A stretch of DNA of 64,000 nt from Flagellimonas algicola (GTDB lineage: Bacteria > Bacteroidota > Bacteroidia > Flavobacteriales > Flavobacteriaceae), in NCBI RefSeq assembly GCF_005937185.1, contig NZ_VCNI01000001.1, positions 1,360,657 through 1,424,656 of the forward strand, in the 5' to 3' direction. The notes under the pieces are model-generated. The model ran no database searches and was not told the DNA's origin. It saw only the letters and a program-made list of their open reading frames with translations. The position numbers were made by a program, and so were the translations under genes. Position 1 is the first letter of the stretch; every line of letters starts with the position of its first letter. This document shows, piece by piece, positions 1 to 10,272 of the stretch.

Positions 1-143
1 GATAGTATTAATGTTATGGTTTATAGTCAAAAGTTATGGTTTCACAATCCTTGGTTGTTCAAACCAAAATCTAACACTTAGTCGGCGCGTGCGGTTCCAA
101 AAACAGTGTGCTAATGCCTATATTTGATTTAAACTACAGGTTG

Positions 144-1208
144 ATGGATATATTAAAAACATTGGTAGTGGGCTGCGGTAACATGGGAACCTCCCATGCC
201 CGAGCCTATCATAAATTGGAAGGATTTGAAATCGTTGGATTGGTTAGTCGTGGTGCCAAAAGCCGGGAACGGCTGTCCCAAGAATTAAACGGAATCCCAA
301 CATTTTCCGATTATGACCAGGCCCTAGAACAGACAAAACCGGATGTGGTCTCCATCAATACCTATCCCGACACCCATTTTAATTACGTGAAGAAGGCGTT
401 GCAAGGCGACGCCCATGTATTTGTGGAAAAGCCCCTTGCCCTTACGGTGAAAGAGGCCCAGAGTTTGGTGGAACTGGCTCAAAAGCAAAAGAAGAAGATG
501 GTAGTTGGGTACATTCTTCGTGTTCATCCTACCTGGACCCAATTTGTCCAAATGGCGCAAACCTTGGGTAAACCATTGGTGATGCGGATGAACCTAAATC
601 AGCAAAGTGCTGGGGAGCAATGGTACACCCATAAGCAATTGATGCAATCCATGTCCCCCATTGTGGACTGTGGTGTGCATTACGTGGATATCATGTGCTC
701 CATGACCCGCTCCAATCCCATAAGTGTTTCCGCAATTGGCGCTCGTTTATCCGATGAAGTTGATACCCAAATGTACAATTACGGACAATTGCAAGTCCGA
801 TTTGAAGATGGTTCCGTAGGATGGTATGAAGCAGGTTGGGGACCTATGATGAGCGAGAATGCCTTTTTTATCAAGGATGTGATTGGGCCAAAGGGTTGTG
901 TTTCCATCAGTGATGCAGACAAGGGAGCCTCTGAGGATATTGAGGGGCATACAAAAACAGGTAGTTTAAAACTACACCACAGTACTTTGGACGAGGATGG
1001 TCACTTTGCCAAAAAAGACGAGATAGTAAACACTGCGAATGAACCTGACCATGACCAACTTTGTCTTCTGGAACAAGAATACCTGTTGGATGCCATCGCA
1101 AACAACCGTGACCTTACCAACCATTTGAATGATGCGGTAAATAGCTTAAAAATTGTATTGGCCGCGGATGAATCTGTAAAAACGGGTAAAACGGTTTTAT
1201 TGAGGTGA
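144..1208 (+). CDS. Gfo/Idh/MocA family oxidoreductase
   Basis: NAD(P)-dependent sugar or cyclitol dehydrogenase-like enzyme, probably cytoplasmic; the substrate cannot be read. The N-terminal Rossmann fold shows GCGNMG at residues 10-15, and the family's Glu-Lys-Pro motif is at residues 95-97 (FVEKP), its Lys being the usual catalytic residue. The C-terminal half is the alpha/beta dimerisation domain, and about 354 aa is normal for the family. I chose ATG 144 because the Rossmann strand begins right after it and AGG lies upstream; GTG 108 and ATG 114 are in frame and would add 10-12 unneeded residues. It stands alone, convergent with the carboxylase operon across a short palindromic repeat. 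Confidence 0.9.
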   Translation: MDILKTLVVGCGNMGTSHARAYHKLEGFEIVGLVSRGAKSRERLSQELNGIPTFSDYDQALEQTKPDVVSINTYPDTHFNYVKKALQGDAHVFVEKPLALTVKEAQSLVELAQKQKKKMVVGYILRVHPTWTQFVQMAQTLGKPLVMRMNLNQQSAGEQWYTHKQLMQSMSPIVDCGVHYVDIMCSMTRSNPISVSAIGARLSDEVDTQMYNYGQLQVRFEDGSVGWYEAGWGPMMSENAFFIKDVIGPKGCVSISDADKGASEDIEGHTKTGSLKLHHSTLDEDGHFAKKDEIVNTANEPDHDQLCLLEQEYLLDAIANNRDLTNHLNDAVNSLKIVLAADESVKTGKTVLLR

Positions 1209-1224
1209 CTCGAAATTATTTCCA

Positions 1225-1270
1225 TGTCAGGTCGAGCGCCGTGTCTGCAGACAGACAGGCAGTCGAGACA
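1225..1270. repeat. dispersed TCGA palindromic element split by a second palindrome
   Basis: The outer parts GTCAGGTCGAGCG (to 1238) and CAGTCGAGAC (from 1260) form a palindrome-like unit of the kind TTCGAGCGCAGTCGAGA. A nearly identical uninterrupted copy, in opposite orientation, lies at 20403-20427. Here the unit is interrupted after TCGAGCG by about 21 bp (1239-1259) that is itself a palindrome around GTCTGCAGAC. It sits between the convergent 3' ends of two genes. Function unknown; it could act as a hairpin terminator or be a small mobile repeat. Confidence 0.7.
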
Positions 1271-1285
1271 TAAAGCGCATATGGA

Positions 1286-2833
1286 TTACAGCGGAATATT
1301 GCCATGCTTCTTTTTTGGGGCAGCTACTTCCTTTTTCTCAAGCATTGCATAAGCTTTCAACAATTTTCTTCTAGTATTTTTGGGCAGGATTATTTCATCA
1401 ATGAATCCTCGGCGAGCCGCTCTATATGGGTTTGCAAACTTGTCCGCATATTCCACTTCTTTCTCCTTTAATTTGGCCTCTGGGTCTTCAGCTGCGGCAA
1501 TTTCCCTTCTAAAAATTATCTCACTGGCGCCCTTGGCACCCATTACTGCAATTTCGGCAGTGGGCCATGCAAAGTTAAAATCAGCCCCAATGTGTTTGGA
1601 GTTCATCACATCATAGGCTCCGCCGTATGCCTTACGAGTAATCACGGTAACCCGCGGCACAGTTGCCTCACTTAACGCATAGAGAAGCTTGGCACCGTGC
1701 ATGATAATTCCTGACCATTCCTGATCCGTGCCCGGTAAAAATCCAGGAACATCCACCAAAACCAACAATGGAATATTAAAGGCATCACAAAAACGGGTAA
1801 AACGGGCAGCTTTTCTGGAACTTTTTACGCCAAGAACTCCAGCCAAAAACATAGGTTGATTGGCAATAATTCCAATACTCCTGCCCCCTAGCCTAGCAAA
1901 GCCAACAATAATGTTTTCTGCATAATCCTTATGGATTTCATAGAACGAATCGTGGTCAATAATACCATTGATCACATCGTGCATATCACAAGGTTTGTTT
2001 GGGTTGTCAGGAACAATATTTGAGAGTTCCTCTCTCAATTCTTCCCCAAGCTCGCAATCCAGCTTCGCTGCAGTTTCCTTGTTGTTTTGAGGTAGATACT
2101 CCAACAGTTTTCTTATATCGTCCAAACAAGATGCATCATTGGTCGACGTCTTATGCGCCACCCCGGATTTAACCGCATGGGTAGTGGCCCCACCCAATTC
2201 TTCCGAAGTTACTTCCTCATTGGTCACAGTTTTAACCACGTTTGGTCCGGTAACAAACATATAGCTGGTTTCTTCCACCATTACAATAAAATCTGTCATG
2301 GCCGGCGAATACACCGCACCTCCCGCACAGGGGCCCATCACTGCCGAAATTTGAGGTATAACTCCTGAAGCTTGGACATTTCTATAGAAAATATCCGCAT
2401 AGCCTCCCAAAGACCGTACCCCCTCCTGGATTCTCGCACCTCCAGAATCGTTTAAACCGATAATGGGAGCACCTACCTTCATAGCCAAATCCATCACCTT
2501 ACAGATTTTCTCCGCATGGGTCTCAGACAAGGCCCCACCAAAAACCGTAAAATCCTGGGCATATACATAGACCAATCTGCCGTGAACGGTTCCATATCCA
2601 GTGACCACCCCATCGCCATAATATTGCTCCTTGTCCATGCCAAAATCAGTAGTCCGATGCGTGACCAAAATGCCCATCTCCTCAAATGAGCCTTCGTCAA
2701 GCAAGTAATGGATTCGCTCCCTCGCGGTTAGTTTTTTCTTTTGATGTTGTTTTTCTATACGTTTTTCCCCGCCGCCTAAATGGGCTTCGGCCAGCTTTTC
2801 GTTAAGCGTTTTTATTTTGGAATCCATATGCAT
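1286..2833 (-). CDS. acyl-CoA (propionyl-CoA) carboxylase, carboxyltransferase beta subunit
   Basis: Carboxyltransferase of a biotin-dependent acyl-CoA carboxylase that moves the carboxyl group from biotin to an acyl-CoA, most likely propionyl-CoA giving methylmalonyl-CoA. At 515 aa it has the usual PccB-type length, with two crotonase-like halves. Oxyanion-forming glycine motifs are visible ([20 protein letters not shown] in the N half; GGAYDVM in the C half). Its ATG at 2833 shares one base with the stop of the biotin carboxylase gene (TAATG), so translation is probably coupled; ATG 2827 is an alternative. The propionyl assignment rests on the methylmalonyl-CoA mutase genes next door; acetyl- or methylcrotonyl-CoA specificity is less likely. 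Confidence 0.93.
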   Translation of the reverse strand: MHMDSKIKTLNEKLAEAHLGGGEKRIEKQHQKKKLTARERIHYLLDEGSFEEMGILVTHRTTDFGMDKEQYYGDGVVTGYGTVHGRLVYVYAQDFTVFGGALSETHAEKICKVMDLAMKVGAPIIGLNDSGGARIQEGVRSLGGYADIFYRNVQASGVIPQISAVMGPCAGGAVYSPAMTDFIVMVEETSYMFVTGPNVVKTVTNEEVTSEELGGATTHAVKSGVAHKTSTNDASCLDDIRKLLEYLPQNNKETAAKLDCELGEELREELSNIVPDNPNKPCDMHDVINGIIDHDSFYEIHKDYAENIIVGFARLGGRSIGIIANQPMFLAGVLGVKSSRKAARFTRFCDAFNIPLLVLVDVPGFLPGTDQEWSGIIMHGAKLLYALSEATVPRVTVITRKAYGGAYDVMNSKHIGADFNFAWPTAEIAVMGAKGASEIIFRREIAAAEDPEAKLKEKEVEYADKFANPYRAARRGFIDEIILPKNTRRKLLKAYAMLEKKEVAAPKKKHGNIPL

Positions 2834-4275
2834 TAGTTTGTAGGTAGTTGAACAATTTTTTGATCATCTAAAAATTGGCGTAAAGCCATTATCGCAGCCA
2901 TTTCCGCTTCTTTGGATTTTTGTTCCAAAATCAACTCTGGCGAATAATGGTCTTTTACAAAATGAGTATCAAAATTCCCAGAGCGGAATGCCTCATGCTC
3001 CATAACAAAGGCACCAAAAGGTAGGGTGGTTTGCACACCCTGCACTTTATAATCCCGTATGGCTTCCAGCATCAGTTCTATGGATTCCTCCCTGGTTTTT
3101 CCATAGGTAATGAGCTTGGAGAGCATAGGGTCGTAGTAAATGGGAATATCCATTCCTTCTTCAAAACCGTTGTCTACCCGAATGCCCTCACCAAACGGCA
3201 ATTGATAGGTTTCCAGTGTTCCCACACTGGGCAAGAAATCGTTTAGGGGGTCTTCGGCGTAAACCCTTAGTTCCATAGCGTGTCCATGAATTTTTAAATC
3301 CTCCTGTTTCAAGGGCAATGCTTCTCCCCTAGCCACTTTTATCTGCAGCTCCACAAGGTCAACTCCCGAAATGAGCTCGGTAACCGGATGCTCCACTTGC
3401 AATCGGGTGTTCATTTCCAAGAAATAGAAATTAAGGTCGGCATCCATTAAAAATTCCACGGTACCAGCGCCAATATAATCACATGCTTTTGCCACTTTGG
3501 TGGCCGCCACGCCCATAGCCTCCCTAAGTTCTGGGGTCAAAATGGATGACGGGGCTTCTTCCACAACCTTTTGGTGCCGTCTTTGAATACTACATTCCCG
3601 TTCAAAGAAATGCAGCACATTTCCATGGGTGTCCGCCATAACCTGAATTTCGATATGGCGCGGAGACGTGACATATTTCTCCACAAAAACAGAACCGTCA
3701 CCAAAAGCAGAAGTGGCCTCACTAATGGCCCTTTCCATTCCTGATTCCAAGTCTTCTTCTTTTTCTATGATACGCATTCCTTTACCTCCACCACCAGCAG
3801 AAGCCTTGATCAATACCGGATATCCAATTTCATTAGCAATTTCATGGGCCTTTGCCACATCGGTAATGGCTTCATCAATACCCGGAACCATTGGAATATT
3901 ATAGGCCTTGACCGCTTCCTTGGCGGCAAGTTTGCTTCCCATGATTCGAATTGCTTTTGATTTTGGGCCGATAAACGTAATTCCATTTTGTTCTACAGCC
4001 TCTGCAAAATCTGCATTTTCACTTAGGAACCCATATCCCGGATGTATTCCATCCACATCACGCTCTTTGGCCACAGCGATGATTTTATCTCCCCGTAAAT
4101 AGGATTGGTTGGAAGGTGCTTCCCCTATACAAACAGCCTCATCAGCAAACCTCACATGAGGCGCATTTCTATCAGCTGTAGAAAAGACCGCCACGGTGCG
4201 TATTCCCATTTTTTTAGCGGTTCGCATTACCCTAAGGGCAATCTCACCGCGATTGGCAACTAATATTTTTTTCAT
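2833..4275 (-). CDS. accC: acyl-CoA carboxylase, biotin carboxylase subunit
   Basis: ATP-grasp biotin carboxylase: uses ATP and bicarbonate to carboxylate biotin on the carrier subunit encoded upstream. The 480-aa protein starts with the biotin carboxylase N-domain ([15 protein letters not shown]). It then has the Gly-rich ATP loop ([10 protein letters not shown]), the conserved catalytic region ([14 protein letters not shown]) and the C-terminal biotin carboxylase domain. It is the middle gene of a three-gene minus-strand operon with 8 bp to the carrier gene and a one-base overlap to the transferase gene. The short C-terminal extension after the domain is not unusual. Whether the cell has another AccC for fatty acid synthesis cannot be seen here. 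Confidence 0.95.
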   Translation of the reverse strand: MKKILVANRGEIALRVMRTAKKMGIRTVAVFSTADRNAPHVRFADEAVCIGEAPSNQSYLRGDKIIAVAKERDVDGIHPGYGFLSENADFAEAVEQNGITFIGPKSKAIRIMGSKLAAKEAVKAYNIPMVPGIDEAITDVAKAHEIANEIGYPVLIKASAGGGGKGMRIIEKEEDLESGMERAISEATSAFGDGSVFVEKYVTSPRHIEIQVMADTHGNVLHFFERECSIQRRHQKVVEEAPSSILTPELREAMGVAATKVAKACDYIGAGTVEFLMDADLNFYFLEMNTRLQVEHPVTELISGVDLVELQIKVARGEALPLKQEDLKIHGHAMELRVYAEDPLNDFLPSVGTLETYQLPFGEGIRVDNGFEEGMDIPIYYDPMLSKLITYGKTREESIELMLEAIRDYKVQGVQTTLPFGAFVMEHEAFRSGNFDTHFVKDHYSPELILEQKSKEAEMAAIMALRQFLDDQKIVQLPTN

Positions 4276-4283
4276 GTTATGAC

Positions 4284-4784
4284 TTATTCAAATTCTACAA
4301 GCAGTTGCTGTTTATCCACAGCTTCCCCAACTTTAATAGCAATTTTTTTGATGACCCCTTTTCTGGGCGATGTAATAATGTTTTCCATTTTCATGGCTTC
4401 CAAAACTACCAACTGGTCGTCCTCAGCCACTTCCTGGCCTTCTTCAATTGAAATATCCAATATCAATCCGGGCATGGGTGCAGCTATGGAGTTGATACTT
4501 TTGGCACCGTTGGAAGCAAATCCCATTTTTTGGATAAGCTTGTCCAATGGGGTTTGAATTTCCGCTTGATACTCAGTGCCATTCACCTTGACGGTATACA
4601 GTCGCCGATTGCCATTAGTCTCAGGAATCTGGATATGATAAGAGATGCCATCCTTCAAAATATGAAAAGTGCCATCCCCCGTTTTTAGGGAATCCATAGA
4701 AGAAATATCGTCTTTGGATAATTGAAATTCAAGGTCTCCATCGACCTTGACAGTAAAGGAATTGTCCATAAAGAATGTGCTCAT
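4284..4784 (-). CDS. biotin carboxyl carrier subunit of acyl-CoA carboxylase
   Basis: Biotin/lipoyl-attachment protein that swings carboxybiotin between the two partner subunits. The C-terminal 70 residues form the biotinyl domain, with the attachment motif EAMKMEN and the target lysine at residue 132; the preceding hydrophobic patch AAPMPGLI fits the fold. The N-terminal 90 residues carry a beta-rich segment found in the BCCP-like subunits of bacteroidal propionyl-CoA carboxylases. It is the first gene of the minus-strand carboxylase operon and is divergent from udk. Confidence 0.92.
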   Translation of the reverse strand: MSTFFMDNSFTVKVDGDLEFQLSKDDISSMDSLKTGDGTFHILKDGISYHIQIPETNGNRRLYTVKVNGTEYQAEIQTPLDKLIQKMGFASNGAKSINSIAAPMPGLILDISIEEGQEVAEDDQLVVLEAMKMENIITSPRKGVIKKIAIKVGEAVDKQQLLVEFE

Positions 4785-4826
4785 GGGTTGTCAATATAAA
4801 TATAAGATTAAAGCGGTATTCCAAGG

Positions 4827-4834
4827 CAAAGCTA
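4827..4834 (-). promoter_or_regulatory. putative -7 box for the carboxylase operon
   Basis: On the minus strand the sequence is TAGCTTTG, an exact match to the Bacteroidota -7 consensus TAnnTTTG, about 43 bases before the carrier-subunit ATG. No convincing TTG -33 box lies at the usual distance, so the call is tentative. Confidence 0.4.
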
Positions 4835-4916
4835 TGGTTAATTCCTTTCTGGAATCATGACAATAATCATTCATGGAATGGCAAAAAGGGGCTAACTATG
4901 CAGTTGCAATGGCAGA

Positions 4917-4945
4917 TTGAAAAACGTATCAAATGCTTACTTTTG
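4917..4945 (+). promoter_or_regulatory. promoter of the udk-divIC-mutA-mutB operon
   Basis: TTG (4917-4919), 18 bases, then TACTTTTG (4938-4945) fit the Bacteroidota pattern TTG-N17-23-TAnnTTTG. The next ATG is at 4963, 17 bases downstream, which favours that start for uridine kinase; the earlier in-frame ATG at 4933 would lie inside the promoter. Confidence 0.65.
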
Positions 4946-4962
4946 GGGTTAAAATTATCATT

Positions 4963-5571
4963 ATGCTGATCTTGGGAATTGCCGGAGGCACCGGTTGTGG
5001 TAAAACCACAGTGGTCAATCAAATTGTTGAAGAACTGCCCGATAACGAGGTGGGTGTTATTTCACAGGATTCCTACTATAATGACCTTTCCCATTTGACC
5101 AAGAAAGAACGCGGTCAAATCAACTTTGATCACCCCAACTCTATAGATTTTGAATTGTTGATTTCCCACTTGAAGCAACTAAGGGAGGGCAAATCCATCG
5201 ACAAACCCATTTATTCGTTTGTGGAGGAAACCCGTTTGGAAGATACCATTTTGACCCATCCAAGAAAGGTGATGATTGTGGAAGGCATTTTGGTATTGAG
5301 CAATCCATTGCTCCGAGAAATGTTTGATATCAAAATCTACGTCCATGCCGATTCCGATGAGCGTCTGATTCGGAGATTACAACGGGATATAAGAGAGCGA
5401 GGACATGATCTGGACAAGGTTCTGACGCGTTACCAAACGGCGGTAAAACCTATGCACCAGCAGTTTATTGAGCCTTCCAAGGAGTTTGCGGACATCATCA
5501 TCCCCAACAACCACTACAATACGGTAGCGGTAGACATGGTTCGAACTATAATTAATGAAAGGTTAGGCTAA
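4963..5571 (+). CDS. udk: uridine kinase
   Basis: Phosphorylates uridine/cytidine to UMP/CMP in pyrimidine salvage. The Walker A loop GGTGCGKT is at residues 8-15, and the family motifs DSYYNDL, NFDHPNSIDF and RRLQRDIRERG follow in the expected order. The length of 202 aa matches the family. The start at 4963 is chosen because the protein then begins four residues before the first beta strand and because the promoter lies directly upstream. It is the first gene of a plus-strand operon with divIC, mutA and mutB, an order I recall from other flavobacteria. Confidence 0.95.
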   Translation: MLILGIAGGTGCGKTTVVNQIVEELPDNEVGVISQDSYYNDLSHLTKKERGQINFDHPNSIDFELLISHLKQLREGKSIDKPIYSFVEETRLEDTILTHPRKVMIVEGILVLSNPLLREMFDIKIYVHADSDERLIRRLQRDIRERGHDLDKVLTRYQTAVKPMHQQFIEPSKEFADIIIPNNHYNTVAVDMVRTIINERLG

Positions 5572-5572
5572 T

Positions 5573-5905
5573 ATGCTGATTCGTGATCTGTACAACAAGA
5601 AGTGGTTCAAATTTATGCGGAACATTTATGTTCTGGTGCTGACAGCATTTGCCATCTGGATGATTTTCTTTGATGCCAACTCCTTATTAATTCATCGGGA
5701 ATTGAATCAGGAAATCAAAAAATTGGAAAAGCAAAGGGAGTTTTTGGAAGGGGAAATTGAACATGACAAGCAAATCCTGGACAAGCTCTCCGACAATGAA
5801 GAACTGGAAAAATTTGCTCGGGAAAAATACTATATGAAGAAAGAAAACGAGGAAATTTTTCTTATTGAATACGAGGATAGTCTTAAGATCAAAAAAAATG
5901 AATAG
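5573..5905 (+). CDS. FtsB/DivIC-type septum formation initiator
   Basis: Small bitopic division protein of the DivIC/FtsB family, which works with FtsL and FtsQ/DivIB to activate septal peptidoglycan synthesis. It has a short cytoplasmic N-terminus, one membrane segment (about residues 15-34) and a periplasmic coiled coil (about 40-75, rich in Lys/Glu heptads). A short conserved region around LEKFAREKYYMKKENEE follows. It starts one base after the udk stop and its last 8 bases overlap mutA, so it is cotranscribed with metabolic genes. Confidence 0.88.
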   Translation: MLIRDLYNKKWFKFMRNIYVLVLTAFAIWMIFFDANSLLIHRELNQEIKKLEKQREFLEGEIEHDKQILDKLSDNEELEKFAREKYYMKKENEEIFLIEYEDSLKIKKNE

Positions 5906-7295
5906 TCCCAGTTTATTTGATGAATTCCCCCAAGTGTCTTCCAAACAGTGGAAGCAAAAAATCCAGTATGATCTTAAAGGGGCAGATTATAATGAAACCT
6001 TGGTTTGGGAATCCTTGGAGGGTATCAAGGTTAAACCTTATTACCATTCGGAAGACCTGGAAAACCTAAAATCGTTTCAACCAATAGTACCATCGGAATG
6101 GAAGATTGGGCAGCCCATTTACGCTGGAAATTTTTCTTTGGCCAACAAAAAAGCGATAGACAGCTTGGAACGTGGTGCCGAAAGCCTTGTTTTCACCATT
6201 CCAGGTCAGGATTTGGATGTAGCCACATTGTTTCAAGGCATTGATTTATCAGAACATCCGTTGCATTTAAACTTTGAAACCCTTGATAAAAATGTCATAC
6301 AGGAATTCCTGGAATTTCTGAAGGGAAAATCCAGCTCCGTTTACTTTCACATAGACCTCATTGGTCATTTGGGGAAAACCGGAAATTGGTACCAAAATTT
6401 GGAAAAGGACCACCAACTGCTGGAAGAGGTCTATGCCATGGTGTCCAATTATAAAAACTGTTGTGTTTTAAGTGTAGCCATTTCCCATTATCAAAATTCA
6501 GGAGCGAACATGGTTCAGCAATTGGCCTATGGCCTTGCCCATGCCAACGAGTATCTCAATCATTTTTCCAATACCACTTCAACTTCATCAAGCGAATCAC
6601 TTCCCATCACTTTTAAAGTATCTGTGGGAAGCAACTACTTCTTCGAAATTGCCAAATTAAGAGCTCTCCGATGGTTGTGGCAGACGCTGGCCCAAACGTA
6701 CGGCATATCCTCAGATTGTCATATTTTGGCTTTTCCCACCCAACGCAATAAAACCCTGTACGATTACAATGTAAATATGCTTCGTAGCACATCCGAATGT
6801 ATGTCTGCTGTCTTGGGTGGCGCGGATACCATACTTAACCAAGCCTACGATGCCATTTACCATAAGGACAATGAATTTGGGGACAGAATAGCAAGGAATC
6901 AACTCCTGCTTTTAAAGGATGAAAGCTATTTTGGTGAAGGGGCCAAAGCGGCAGGTGGCGCCTATTATGTAGAGTCGCTTACCCAACAGCTTGCAGAAAA
7001 AGCCTTGGCATTGTTCAAACAAATTGAAAGTTCAGGGGGATTTTTAAATGAATTAAAAAAGGGCAACATACAGCGAAAAATCAAGGAAAGTGCCGACAAG
7101 GAACAAGGCTTGTTCGACGACGGGAACATCGTTCTTTTAGGGACCAATAAATTCCAAAATCCCCAAGACAGAATGAAGGTGGATATGGAGCTTTACCCGT
7201 TTGTAAAAACCCATGCCCGTAAGACGTTGATTGAGCCGATTATAGCTAGACGTCTAGCGGAACAGATGGAAATAAAACGATTGGACGATGAGTAG
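5898..7295 (+). CDS. mutA: methylmalonyl-CoA mutase small (beta) subunit
   Basis: Non-catalytic partner of the B12-dependent mutase that isomerises (R)-methylmalonyl-CoA to succinyl-CoA. The 465 aa correspond to the TIM-barrel part of the mutase family; no C-terminal cobalamin-binding motif (DxHxxG) is present, as expected for the degenerate subunit, and the protein ends where that domain would begin. ATG 5898 is preferred over 5865 because family similarity starts with [10 protein letters not shown]; it overlaps the divIC stop by 8 bases (ATGAATAG). Its own end overlaps mutB in the same way (ATGAGTAG), so all three genes look translationally coupled. Confidence 0.9.
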   Translation: MNSPSLFDEFPQVSSKQWKQKIQYDLKGADYNETLVWESLEGIKVKPYYHSEDLENLKSFQPIVPSEWKIGQPIYAGNFSLANKKAIDSLERGAESLVFTIPGQDLDVATLFQGIDLSEHPLHLNFETLDKNVIQEFLEFLKGKSSSVYFHIDLIGHLGKTGNWYQNLEKDHQLLEEVYAMVSNYKNCCVLSVAISHYQNSGANMVQQLAYGLAHANEYLNHFSNTTSTSSSESLPITFKVSVGSNYFFEIAKLRALRWLWQTLAQTYGISSDCHILAFPTQRNKTLYDYNVNMLRSTSECMSAVLGGADTILNQAYDAIYHKDNEFGDRIARNQLLLLKDESYFGEGAKAAGGAYYVESLTQQLAEKALALFKQIESSGGFLNELKKGNIQRKIKESADKEQGLFDDGNIVLLGTNKFQNPQDRMKVDMELYPFVKTHARKTLIEPIIARRLAEQMEIKRLDDE

Positions 7296-9363
7296 AAAAG
7301 ACGTTTCCCAACTTGAATTAGCGGATGTAAAATATCCAAATACCAATACAGATCCCCAACAGAATTTAGATTTTGCGGCGGGCATCCCTCCCTTTCTTCG
7401 GGGGCCATACTCTACCATGTACGTACGCAGGCCCTGGACCATTCGTCAATACGCTGGATTCTCCACAGCCGAGGAGAGTAATGCTTTTTACCGAAGGAAT
7501 TTGGAAGCAGGTCAAAAAGGGCTTTCGGTAGCGTTTGACCTTCCCACCCACCGAGGTTATGATAGTGATAACGAGCGTGTGGTAGGGGATGTAGGTAAGG
7601 CCGGAGTGGCCATTGACAGCGTTGAAGATATGAAGGTGCTGTTTGATGGAATTCCCTTGGACAAAATGTCCGTATCCATGACCATGAACGGGGCCGTTAT
7701 TCCTATTATGGCGTTTTATATTGTCGCGGCACTGGAACAGGGAGTATCCATGGAGCAGCTTTCCGGGACTATCCAAAATGATATTCTCAAGGAGTTCATG
7801 GTGCGGAACACCTATATCTACCCACCTGCTCCTTCCATGCAATTGGTTGCCGATATTTTTGAGTTCACCAGTCAAAACATGCCCCGATTTAACAGTATTA
7901 GTATTTCCGGGTATCATATGCACGAGGCGGGAGCTCCAGCGGCCATGGAGTTGGCATACACCTTATCTGATGGTATCGAGTATATCCGGACTGGAATAAA
8001 GGCTGGGCTAAAAATCGATGATTTTGCCCCACGATTGTCCTTTTTTTGGGGAATTGGGATGAACCATTTCACTGAAATCGCCAAAATGAGGGCTGGACGC
8101 ATGCTTTGGGCTGAATTGGTCAAGGATTTTAATCCGAAAAATGAAAAATCCTTGATGCTTCGAACCCATAGTCAGACCAGTGGCTGGAGTTTGACCGAGC
8201 AAGATCCTTTCAACAATGTTGCGCGTACCACCATTGAGGCCATGGCGGCGGCATTTGGAGGCACCCAAAGTCTACATACCAATGCCTTGGATGAAGCCAT
8301 TGCGCTGCCCACTGATTTTTCAGCAAGGATAGCCAGAAACACCCAGATATATCTACAGCAGGAAACGCATATCACCAAAACGGTAGATCCCTGGGCTGGA
8401 AGCCTTGTGGTTGAAAAGTTGACCCATGAAATTGCATTGGAAGCCTGGGAACTGATACAGGAAGTGGAAACATTAGGCGGTATGACCAAGGCTATAGAAG
8501 CGGGGATACCCAAAATGCGGATTGAGGAAGCAGCTGCTAAAAAACAGGCTCGAATAGATAGCGGTCAAGATGTGATCATTGGAGTGAATAAATATCAGCT
8601 CGAGAATGAAGACGACCTCCAAATTTTGGAAGTGGACAATGATAAGGTAAGGAAACAACAGCTTACCCAATTGCAGCAACTACGGTCAACACGAAAAGAA
8701 GAAGAGGTAAAATTTGCTTTAGAGCGTATTTCAATGGCGGCTGAAAAAGCCATGCAAAATGAAAGTGATCGTGAAAATTTGCTAGCTTTAGCCGTAGAAG
8801 CCGCCAAAGCAAGGGCCACCTTGGGAGAAATTAGTGATGCCATGGAAAAGGCCTTTGGGCGATACAGAGCAAAAATCCAATCTTTTACAGGCGTGTATTC
8901 CAAGGAAATCAAAAACGATACAAGCTTTGAGAAGGCCAAGCAAATGGCCGATGACTTTGCGTTGGAAGAAGGTCGTAGACCAAGAATCATGGTAGCCAAA
9001 ATGGGTCAGGATGGCCATGATCGCGGTGCCAAAGTGGTTGCCACGGGTTATGCAGACCTTGGTTTTGATGTGGACATTGGCCCCCTTTTCCAAACACCTG
9101 CTGAAGTTGCCAAACAGGCCGTTGAAAACGATGTGCACGTCCTAGGAATTTCCTCCTTGGCCGGAGGTCATAAAACCTTGGTGCCAGAAGTGGTCAAAGA
9201 ACTTAAAAATCATGGTCGGGAAGACATCATGGTCATCGTAGGTGGGGTTATCCCCAAACAAGATTACAACCACCTAATGGAACATGGGGCCGTAGCGGTG
9301 TTTGGACCCGGTACCAAAATCAGCAATGCCGCTATTGAAATCCTAAAGATTTTAATAGGATAA
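7288..9363 (+). CDS. scpA: methylmalonyl-CoA mutase large (catalytic) subunit
   Basis: Adenosylcobalamin-dependent mutase converting methylmalonyl-CoA to succinyl-CoA, the last step of the propionate route begun by the neighbouring carboxylase. The N-terminal TIM barrel carries family signatures ([37 protein letters not shown]). The C-terminal B12-binding domain has DGHDRG with the cobalt-ligand His at residue 577, then the SxL (GISSLAGGH) and GG (VIVGGVIP) motifs. At 691 aa it is a typical large subunit. It is last in the operon; no MeaB/ArgK chaperone or epimerase gene is in the window. Confidence 0.96.
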   Translation: MSRKDVSQLELADVKYPNTNTDPQQNLDFAAGIPPFLRGPYSTMYVRRPWTIRQYAGFSTAEESNAFYRRNLEAGQKGLSVAFDLPTHRGYDSDNERVVGDVGKAGVAIDSVEDMKVLFDGIPLDKMSVSMTMNGAVIPIMAFYIVAALEQGVSMEQLSGTIQNDILKEFMVRNTYIYPPAPSMQLVADIFEFTSQNMPRFNSISISGYHMHEAGAPAAMELAYTLSDGIEYIRTGIKAGLKIDDFAPRLSFFWGIGMNHFTEIAKMRAGRMLWAELVKDFNPKNEKSLMLRTHSQTSGWSLTEQDPFNNVARTTIEAMAAAFGGTQSLHTNALDEAIALPTDFSARIARNTQIYLQQETHITKTVDPWAGSLVVEKLTHEIALEAWELIQEVETLGGMTKAIEAGIPKMRIEEAAAKKQARIDSGQDVIIGVNKYQLENEDDLQILEVDNDKVRKQQLTQLQQLRSTRKEEEVKFALERISMAAEKAMQNESDRENLLALAVEAAKARATLGEISDAMEKAFGRYRAKIQSFTGVYSKEIKNDTSFEKAKQMADDFALEEGRRPRIMVAKMGQDGHDRGAKVVATGYADLGFDVDIGPLFQTPAEVAKQAVENDVHVLGISSLAGGHKTLVPEVVKELKNHGREDIMVIVGGVIPKQDYNHLMEHGAVAVFGPGTKISNAAIEILKILIG

Positions 9364-9498
9364 TACCCCTTAACTTATTAGCAATTAAAACTTTAACTTT
9401 CTTTAACGCAAGATGTTAAGGTTATTCACCCTCTGTTAACAAAATACATTTTTTAGCGTCTTAAATAATCGTATTTTTAGCACCTAACTTACTATGAA

Positions 9499-10272
9499 AT
9501 GGGCAAGATAATTGCTATTGCAAATCAGAAGGGCGGTGTTGGAAAAACAACGACTACGGTAAACCTTGCGGCCTCACTTGGTGTACTGGAAAAAAAGGTG
9601 TTGTTGATTGATGCGGACCCTCAGGCCAATGCCACTTCCGGCTTGGGAATTGATGTTGATGGGGTTGAGCATGGAACATATCAGTTATTGGAGCACACGC
9701 TTGGTGTGGATGATGTAATTATCCAAACAGATTCTCCCAATGTGGATTTGATTCCGGCACACATAGACCTTGTGGCCATCGAGATTGAATTGGTAGACAA
9801 GGACAATAGGGAATATATGCTAAAAGAAGCTCTTAAGGAGTTGGGTGACCGATATGATTTTGTACTCATTGACTGTGCGCCATCCTTGGGATTATTAACG
9901 CTTAACGCACTTACGGCGGCGGATTCCGTAATGATTCCAATCCAATGTGAATATTTTGCTTTGGAAGGACTTGGAAAGCTGTTGAATACGGTAAAAAGCG
10001 TACAAAAAATACACAACAACGACTTGGACATAGAGGGCATGCTCCTAACCATGTATGACTCTAGATTAAGGCTTTCCAACCAAGTAGTTGAGGAAGTAAA
10101 GAAACACTTTGCAGATATGGTTTTTGATACCATTATCCAAAGAAACGTCAGGCTAAGTGAAGCCCCTAGTTATGGTGAAAGCATCATTAAATATGATGCA
10201 AGCAGCAAAGGTGCAACCAATTACTTGAACTTGGCCAATGAGATATTGAAGAAAAACAAGGAGAAAGTTTAA
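9499..10272 (+). CDS. parA: ParA/Soj chromosome-partitioning ATPase
   Basis: Deviant Walker ATPase of the ParABS system that moves the replication origin regions apart. The Walker A motif KGGVGKTT is at residues 11-18, with switch I/II motifs (DADPQANAT, LIDCAPSLGLLTLNAL). At 257 aa and without an N-terminal HTH it is the chromosomal Soj type. It is followed directly by parB (ATG immediately after TAA). The upstream gap has TATTTTTA at 9472-9479, one base off the Bacteroidota -7 box. No parS site was identified in the window. Confidence 0.96.
   Translation: MGKIIAIANQKGGVGKTTTTVNLAASLGVLEKKVLLIDADPQANATSGLGIDVDGVEHGTYQLLEHTLGVDDVIIQTDSPNVDLIPAHIDLVAIEIELVDKDNREYMLKEALKELGDRYDFVLIDCAPSLGLLTLNALTAADSVMIPIQCEYFALEGLGKLLNTVKSVQKIHNNDLDIEGMLLTMYDSRLRLSNQVVEEVKKHFADMVFDTIIQRNVRLSEAPSYGESIIKYDASSKGATNYLNLANEILKKNKEKV

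Noticed and set aside
4933..4962. Upstream in-frame ATG of uridine kinase
   Set aside because: It precedes the -7 box TACTTTTG and would add ten residues before the first conserved strand.
4785..4962. Cobalamin riboswitch upstream of the mutase operon
   Set aside because: The 178-base gap has no B12-box-like sequence and is too short for the full element.
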